Shown one piece after another: positions 5,957-8,297 of a stretch of DNA of 8,297 nt. A program made the translations under genes and the position numbers. The stretch is from the NCBI GenBank assembly GCA_015295885.1, contig DVEE01000188.1:1-8297 (forward strand), read 5' to 3'. The notes beneath the pieces were generated by a model. It was given only the letters and a program-made list of their open reading frames with translations. It made no database searches and had not been told where the DNA came from. This DNA is from Leptolyngbyaceae cyanobacterium M65_K2018_010. Lineage in GTDB: Bacteria; Cyanobacteriota; Cyanobacteriia; Phormidesmidales; Phormidesmidaceae. Position 1 is the stretch's first letter, and every line of letters begins with the position of its first letter.

Positions 5957-5987
5957 AATTAGTTCAGCCAAGGCTGCCTAACTAATT
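5957..5987 (-). promoter_or_regulatory. Long hairpin in the cpcB 5' leader
   Basis: AATTAGTT (5987-5980) pairs with AACTAATT (5964-5957), 8 bp. CAGCC and GGCTG (5976-5972 and 5969-5965) pair inside, with a 3-nt AGG bulge on the 5' side. The tip closes as C-CUUG-G. It ends 64 nt before the cpcB ATG. No U-tract follows on either strand, so a terminator is unlikely. Protection of the abundant cpcBA mRNA or a regulatory binding site is inferred. Confidence 0.65.
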
Positions 5988-6062
5988 CCTAGAGAGGATC
6001 TTAAAGAGCGACGTGGTTAGTTTTCTCATTTTGTTTACATTTCTTAGGACTTCTTCAATCCC

Positions 6063-6090
6063 ATTACATTCTCTGTAAGGTTTGTCCCAA
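6063..6090 (-). promoter_or_regulatory. Candidate promoter of the cpc operon
   Basis: On the minus strand, TTGGGA (6090-6085, four of six matches to TTGACA) is followed after 16 nt by TGTAAT (6068-6063, five of six matches to TATAAT). It would start RNA near 6056 and give a leader of about 160 nt. An inverted repeat, TTACA-N5-TGTAA (6064-6078), covers the spacer and -10, which is suitable for an operator. The assignment rests on weak consensus matches and position alone. Confidence 0.4.
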
Positions 6091-6098
6091 GGGTAATG

Positions 6099-6111
6099 CT
6101 GAGAATCTCAG
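6099..6111. promoter_or_regulatory. Inverted repeat upstream of the candidate cpc -35
   Basis: CTGAGA-A-TCTCAG is a perfect 6-bp inverted repeat with a one-base centre. The spacer is too short for a good RNA hairpin, so a dimeric protein-binding site is the more natural reading. It lies 8 nt upstream of the -35-like box. I do not recognise it as a known regulator site. Confidence 0.4.
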
Positions 6112-6118
6112 AAATGCA

Positions 6119-6136
6119 TATTCCGGGTGAGGAATA
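6119..6136. promoter_or_regulatory. Second upstream inverted repeat
   Basis: TATTCC and GGAATA are perfect 6-bp arms around GGGTGA. Its centre is about 22 bp from the centre of the neighbouring repeat at 6099-6111, roughly two helical turns, so both could be read from the same face of DNA. It is a candidate activator or repressor site; the bound factor is unknown. Confidence 0.35.
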
Positions 6137-6310
6137 CCCATTTCTCGAAACCATTGCCTGAATTGGCTTTCGCTGATTCTGTAAACCCTCCAAAAATGTT
6201 TATACACCGGGGCCGTATCTTTATCTTTTACAAGTTGTTAAGGGGGAGCTGGCTTGGCCCAGGCTTCAAAAGGGGAAAATTTGGGCTGTTTCGGCTCTGC
6301 TGGGGTGAGG

Positions 6311-6327
6311 AGCGGGGTCAGCCCGCT
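6311..6327 (-). other. GC-rich hairpin downstream of the VOC gene
   Basis: AGCGGG and CCCGCT are perfect 6-bp arms around 5 nt, about 90 nt beyond the VOC gene stop. It might mark the 3' end of that transcript, but no U-tract follows. Confidence 0.3.
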
Positions 6328-6415
6328 GTCGACTTGTAACAGAATGCAATACTTCACCTCGAGCTGACGACCCTGGGTTGCTTTCGCACCACCGCGGCCG
6401 CCTTCCAGTTTTGAA

Positions 6416-6856
6416 CTAGCCCGGGGGGGAGTCGCCCACTAGGGCGAGCTCAACTTCCCCAAAAATAGCCCGGGGGGAGCAGTAGTACTTGAACTCGAGG
6501 AGATTGTAGAAAGGGTCTTCCAGGAAAAAGGTGCGATGCTCCAAAGGCATGCCTGGAAAGCGATGCTTTTCGGTTTGATAGAACTTGAGCTGGTGATCCT
6601 TAGCCCGTTGCAGGAGAGCTTCCCAATCGGGTTCAGATAGAAAGATTAAGCCGAAGTGACGGGGGTAGATGCCCTTTTGGGGAGTCAGCTCCGACGCCCT
6701 GTGGGCGACCAGTTGGTGGCCATAAAGATTGAGAATGAGGGATGAGGTGGTTTCACGGCCGGGTTCGCAACCTAGGCCTTCCACATAAAACTGTTTCGTG
6801 GTCGGGATATCGCCAACCGGAAACGCTAAATGAAAAAGAACCGGCACAGTAGTCAT
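6416..6856 (-). CDS. VOC (glyoxalase/extradiol dioxygenase fold) family protein
   Basis: The 146-residue single-domain protein has the vicinal-oxygen-chelate pattern. FHLAFPVGD at the N-terminus (His9) is followed by FYVEGLGCEPGR (23-34), YGHQLVAH (45-52), RHFGLIFL (His67) and FLEDPFYNLLEFKYY (Glu121). His9, His67 and Glu121 sit where metal ligands are expected. The GHQLVAH and HFGLIF combination resembles the predicted dioxygenase group COG3565, recalled without a search. The reaction and substrate cannot be told. The ATG follows GGGAGG with a 7-nt spacer that begins right at the upstream gene's stop (12-nt gap), so the two are probably co-transcribed. The last 15 or so residues extend past the usual domain end, and the final codons include a G7 run. 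Confidence 0.85.
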   Translation of the reverse strand: MTTVPVLFHLAFPVGDIPTTKQFYVEGLGCEPGRETTSSLILNLYGHQLVAHRASELTPQKGIYPRHFGLIFLSEPDWEALLQRAKDHQLKFYQTEKHRFPGMPLEHRTFFLEDPFYNLLEFKYYCSPRAIFGEVELALVGDSPPG

Positions 6857-6868
6857 CGACCAGCCTCC

Positions 6869-7480
6869 CTAGGCCACAACCTCACGATCCAGGGCATTCA
6901 GTAGGGCTTTTAGGGCCACGTCCTCAGCCGGGCTGATTTGCCGATCCATCAGGGCAATACCAATTGCCTTAGAGATCACAAAGGCGGCCACCTCGGGTTC
7001 CAACTGCTCGACTAACAGTTCCATCGGCAAGGGGGCTTTGAGAGCGGCCTGAATGCCCAGAAGCATCGGTTCTTCCAGACCAAAGGCAGCTAGTTGGGGG
7101 CGGAGGTTCTGCCAATCCTCTGAGTTGGCCTGTCCGCCCGCTTGTAGCACCGAGGCTAACAGTCGATGTACCTTGCTCTGCTGAGCCGGAGTCATAGCGC
7201 TGTAGGCCAGCCAGGGGAATTCCGCGTCGGTTTCACGGGGCTGGTTGAGATTGTCTAGAATCCTTTGCCACTCGGCTTCGGTGCATTGCTCCGGTTTACC
7301 CACACAGAGGGAAACTTGAATGCGCTCGCCCGCAGCCTGTAGCTGGGTTACTTCGGCCTGTATGCCCAAATAACCTAACCACTGAGCCACCATCCCCACC
7401 AGTTTGGTGCTCGCCGAGGGCGATTGGGACAATAGCTGCACCTGGGTGCGCACTAGGGGGCGAACAAGCTGAACCAGCAT
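6869..7480 (-). CDS. Uncharacterised cyanobacterial protein, 203 aa
   Basis: I do not recognise this family firmly. The protein is soluble, with no signal peptide or membrane segment, and looks mostly helical. Residues about 28-70 (VAQWLGYLGIQAEV, ERIQVSLCVGKPEQC) could form a small alpha-beta unit. A middle region includes WLAYSAMTPAQQSKVHRLLASVLQA. The C-terminal helices (AAFVISKAIGIALMDRQISPAEDVALKALLNAL) recall TerB-like helical domains, but only loosely. The ATG has GAGG 6 nt upstream. The gene lies 197 nt downstream of ndhJ and 12 nt upstream of the VOC gene, whose Shine-Dalgarno sequence abuts its stop, so the pair is likely one transcript. Codon pattern and G+C look native. Confidence 0.75.
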   Translation of the reverse strand: MLVQLVRPLVRTQVQLLSQSPSASTKLVGMVAQWLGYLGIQAEVTQLQAAGERIQVSLCVGKPEQCTEAEWQRILDNLNQPRETDAEFPWLAYSAMTPAQQSKVHRLLASVLQAGGQANSEDWQNLRPQLAAFGLEEPMLLGIQAALKAPLPMELLVEQLEPEVAAFVISKAIGIALMDRQISPAEDVALKALLNALDREVVA

Positions 7481-7625
7481 ACCCTGATCCTCAAAACCGA
7501 TTCCATCCTACCCAAAGCCGTCGGGGACAACGGTAGTGCACTATTCAAATCGTCAAATTCAGGAACTCGGCGCTAGACCAACGTTTTTCCTCCAAACCAT
7601 CCTAGACGTAGAGGATGAGCCCAAT

Positions 7626-7665
7626 AGGGTGCGGAGCCTAGGCTGGGAAACCCCCGCTATACCCT
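7626..7665 (-). other. Hairpin after ndhJ
   Basis: AGGGT and ACCCT, then GCGG and CCGC, form nine pairs with a 3-nt ATA bulge on the 5' side. The apical part contains GGG-TTT-CCC and the palindrome AGCCTAGGCT. It begins 12 nt after the ndhJ stop. There is no U-tract, so a 3'-end stabilising or processing structure is more likely than an intrinsic terminator. Confidence 0.35.
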
Positions 7666-7677
7666 GGCCCCACCCCC

Positions 7678-8223
7678 TTAGTAAGCGTCCTGTAACTCGT
7701 AGAAGTCGGGGGAAATGTAGTCCTTGCGCAGGGGCCAACCCACCCAGTCTTCGGGCATAAGCAGGCGTTTCAGGTTGGGGTGGCCTTCGTAGATAATGCC
7801 GTACATGTCGTAGCTTTCCCGCTCCTGCCAGTCGGCGGCCTTCCAAATCCAGTAGACGGAGGGCACCCGGGGGTTATCACGGGGCAAAAAGACCTTGACT
7901 CGCACCTCCTCTGGGCGGTCGGCATCGTCGCTCACCTTAATGAGGTGGTAAAAGCTGACCAGGGACTGACCTGGTCCATCATCGTAGGCCCCTTGGCACT
8001 GCAGGTAATTGAACCCGTAGGCATAGAGGGCCGTAGCGATAGGAATCAGGAACTGGGGTTCAACTTTAATGATTTCCACCCCCAGGTGATCGGGCTCAGC
8101 CAGATCATGGGCAAAGCCATTTTCCGTTAACCAGCGGGAAACAGCCCCCGCCTCAACGATAGACGCTGCCGCCGAGGGCAAACCAGCCTCCGATGGGGTC
8201 GGTGCGGATTCAGCTTCAGCCAT
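7678..8223 (-). CDS. ndhJ: NAD(P)H-quinone oxidoreductase subunit J (NDH-1, 30-kDa type)
   Basis: The 181-residue protein is NdhJ, a peripheral-arm subunit of the thylakoid NDH-1 complex that serves respiration and cyclic electron flow. The complex I 30-kDa signature is present at residues 134-155, running ERE-SYDMYG-IIYEGHPNLKRLL. The downstream WVGWPLRKDY (160-169) and C-terminal YELQDAY are also typical. An Ala/Ser/Pro/Glu-rich stretch of about 28 residues precedes the conserved domain. The ATG immediately follows the ndhK stop (TAG-ATG, zero spacing, same frame). Its Shine-Dalgarno AGGAGG lies inside the ndhK coding end, so the two are translationally linked. This matches the common ndhC-ndhK-ndhJ order. 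Confidence 0.97.
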   Translation of the reverse strand: MAEAESAPTPSEAGLPSAAASIVEAGAVSRWLTENGFAHDLAEPDHLGVEIIKVEPQFLIPIATALYAYGFNYLQCQGAYDDGPGQSLVSFYHLIKVSDDADRPEEVRVKVFLPRDNPRVPSVYWIWKAADWQERESYDMYGIIYEGHPNLKRLLMPEDWVGWPLRKDYISPDFYELQDAY

Positions 8224-8297
8224 CTAAACTTCTTCCTCCTGGGCGGTGGTTTCTGCGATCGCTTCGGGTACGGGCATACCCATGGCTTCCATCAGCT
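8224..8297 (-). CDS. ndhK: NAD(P)H-quinone oxidoreductase subunit K, C-terminal end
   Basis: Only the last 24 codons are in view, ending in TAG directly before the ndhJ ATG. They encode a tail reading LMEAMGMPVPEAIAE followed by an acidic end. Identification rests mainly on the conserved ndhC-K-J gene order and on the GMPVP-type tail I recall for cyanobacterial NdhK. The iron-sulphur ligand region is outside the window. Confidence 0.75.
   Translation of the reverse strand, partial: LMEAMGMPVPEAIAETTAQEEEV
8255..8262. repeat. HIP1 palindrome
   Basis: This GCGATCGC octamer lies inside the 3' end of ndhK. Confidence 0.9.

Larger units (their letters stand above)
5893..6415 (-). promoter_or_regulatory. 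Upstream control region and 5' leader of the cpc operon
   Basis: No convincing gene lies in these 523 nt. The half next to cpcB is AT-rich compared with its surroundings. On the minus strand it holds, in order, a candidate promoter near 6090-6063, a predicted leader of about 160 nt with a 31-nt hairpin (5987-5957), and the cpcB Shine-Dalgarno sequence AGGAGA (5907-5902). Further upstream there is a second, weaker -10-like TATAAA (6204-6199) without a good -35 and a GC-rich hairpin (6311-6327). I see nothing else definite between 6140 and 6415. Confidence 0.75.

Noticed and set aside
5893..5958. 22-residue N-terminal extension of CpcB from a TTG
   Set aside because: It runs across a good Shine-Dalgarno sequence, and the family protein starts at MFDA with exactly 172 residues.
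6034..6070. RpaB HLR1-like half sites (TTTACATT and ATTACATT)
   Set aside because: The two halves are 29 bp apart instead of a tandem with a 2-bp gap, so they do not make an HLR1 element.
6127..6339. Plus-strand 70-aa open frame in the cpc control region
   Set aside because: It has no Shine-Dalgarno sequence and no recognisable domain, and it covers the promoter-side repeats. It is more likely chance.
7530..7677. Promoter for the 203-aa gene or a small gene after ndhJ
   Set aside because: A TTGACG-like box exists on the minus strand, but no -10 sits at a suitable distance. The open frames here are shadows of ndhJ.
1..8297. CRISPR array, insertion sequence, tRNA/rRNA gene, prophage or defence genes
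   Set aside because: I looked for repeat-spacer patterns, transposase motifs and RNA gene signatures and saw none. The region is an ordinary photosynthesis locus.

Overview
The window comes from a cyanobacterial chromosome. It carries a complete phycocyanin rod operon, the end of an ndhCKJ-type operon for the photosynthetic NDH-1 complex, and six copies of GCGATCGC (HIP1), the palindrome over-represented in many cyanobacterial genomes. Two rod linkers of 272 and 291 aa, in the order cpcB-cpcA-cpcC2-cpcC1-cpcD, resemble the Synechocystis type of operon. The cpcE and cpcF lyase genes follow directly. The genus cannot be fixed from the sequence alone.

Layout, left to right. Positions 1-957 (+) hold the 3' part of a DUF389 membrane-protein gene, cut by the left edge. 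It converges on the operon, with only 34 nt separating the two stop codons. The operon runs right to left on the minus strand: cpcB (5892-5374), cpcA (5278-4790), cpcC2 (4688-3870), cpcC1 (3738-2863, GTG start), cpcD (2747-2496), cpcE (2488-1655), cpcF (1645-992). A 523-nt gap (5893-6415) upstream of cpcB holds a candidate promoter with three small inverted repeats and a long 5' leader with a strong hairpin. Further upstream on the same strand are a VOC/glyoxalase-fold protein (6856-6416), an unrecognised 203-aa protein (7480-6869), ndhJ (8223-7678) and the last codons of ndhK (8297-8224, cut by the right edge).

How the genes work together. CpcB and CpcA form the phycocyanin hexamers of phycobilisome rods. 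CpcC2 and CpcC1 join the hexamers into rods and CpcD caps them. The CpcE/CpcF pair attaches phycocyanobilin to Cys84 of CpcA. All four long junctions (cpcB-A, A-C2, C2-C1, C1-D; 95-131 nt each) contain clear stem-loops. One of these looks like a leaky intrinsic terminator, and another overlaps the cpcD ribosome binding site. The cpcD-E-F junctions are only 7 and 9 nt long and have no stem-loops. This layout fits a need for far more alpha and beta subunit than linker or lyase.

The protein content is familiar, and I see no new multi-gene system. The least explained material is non-coding: the promoter inverted repeats, the structured cpcB leader and the hairpins at each junction.
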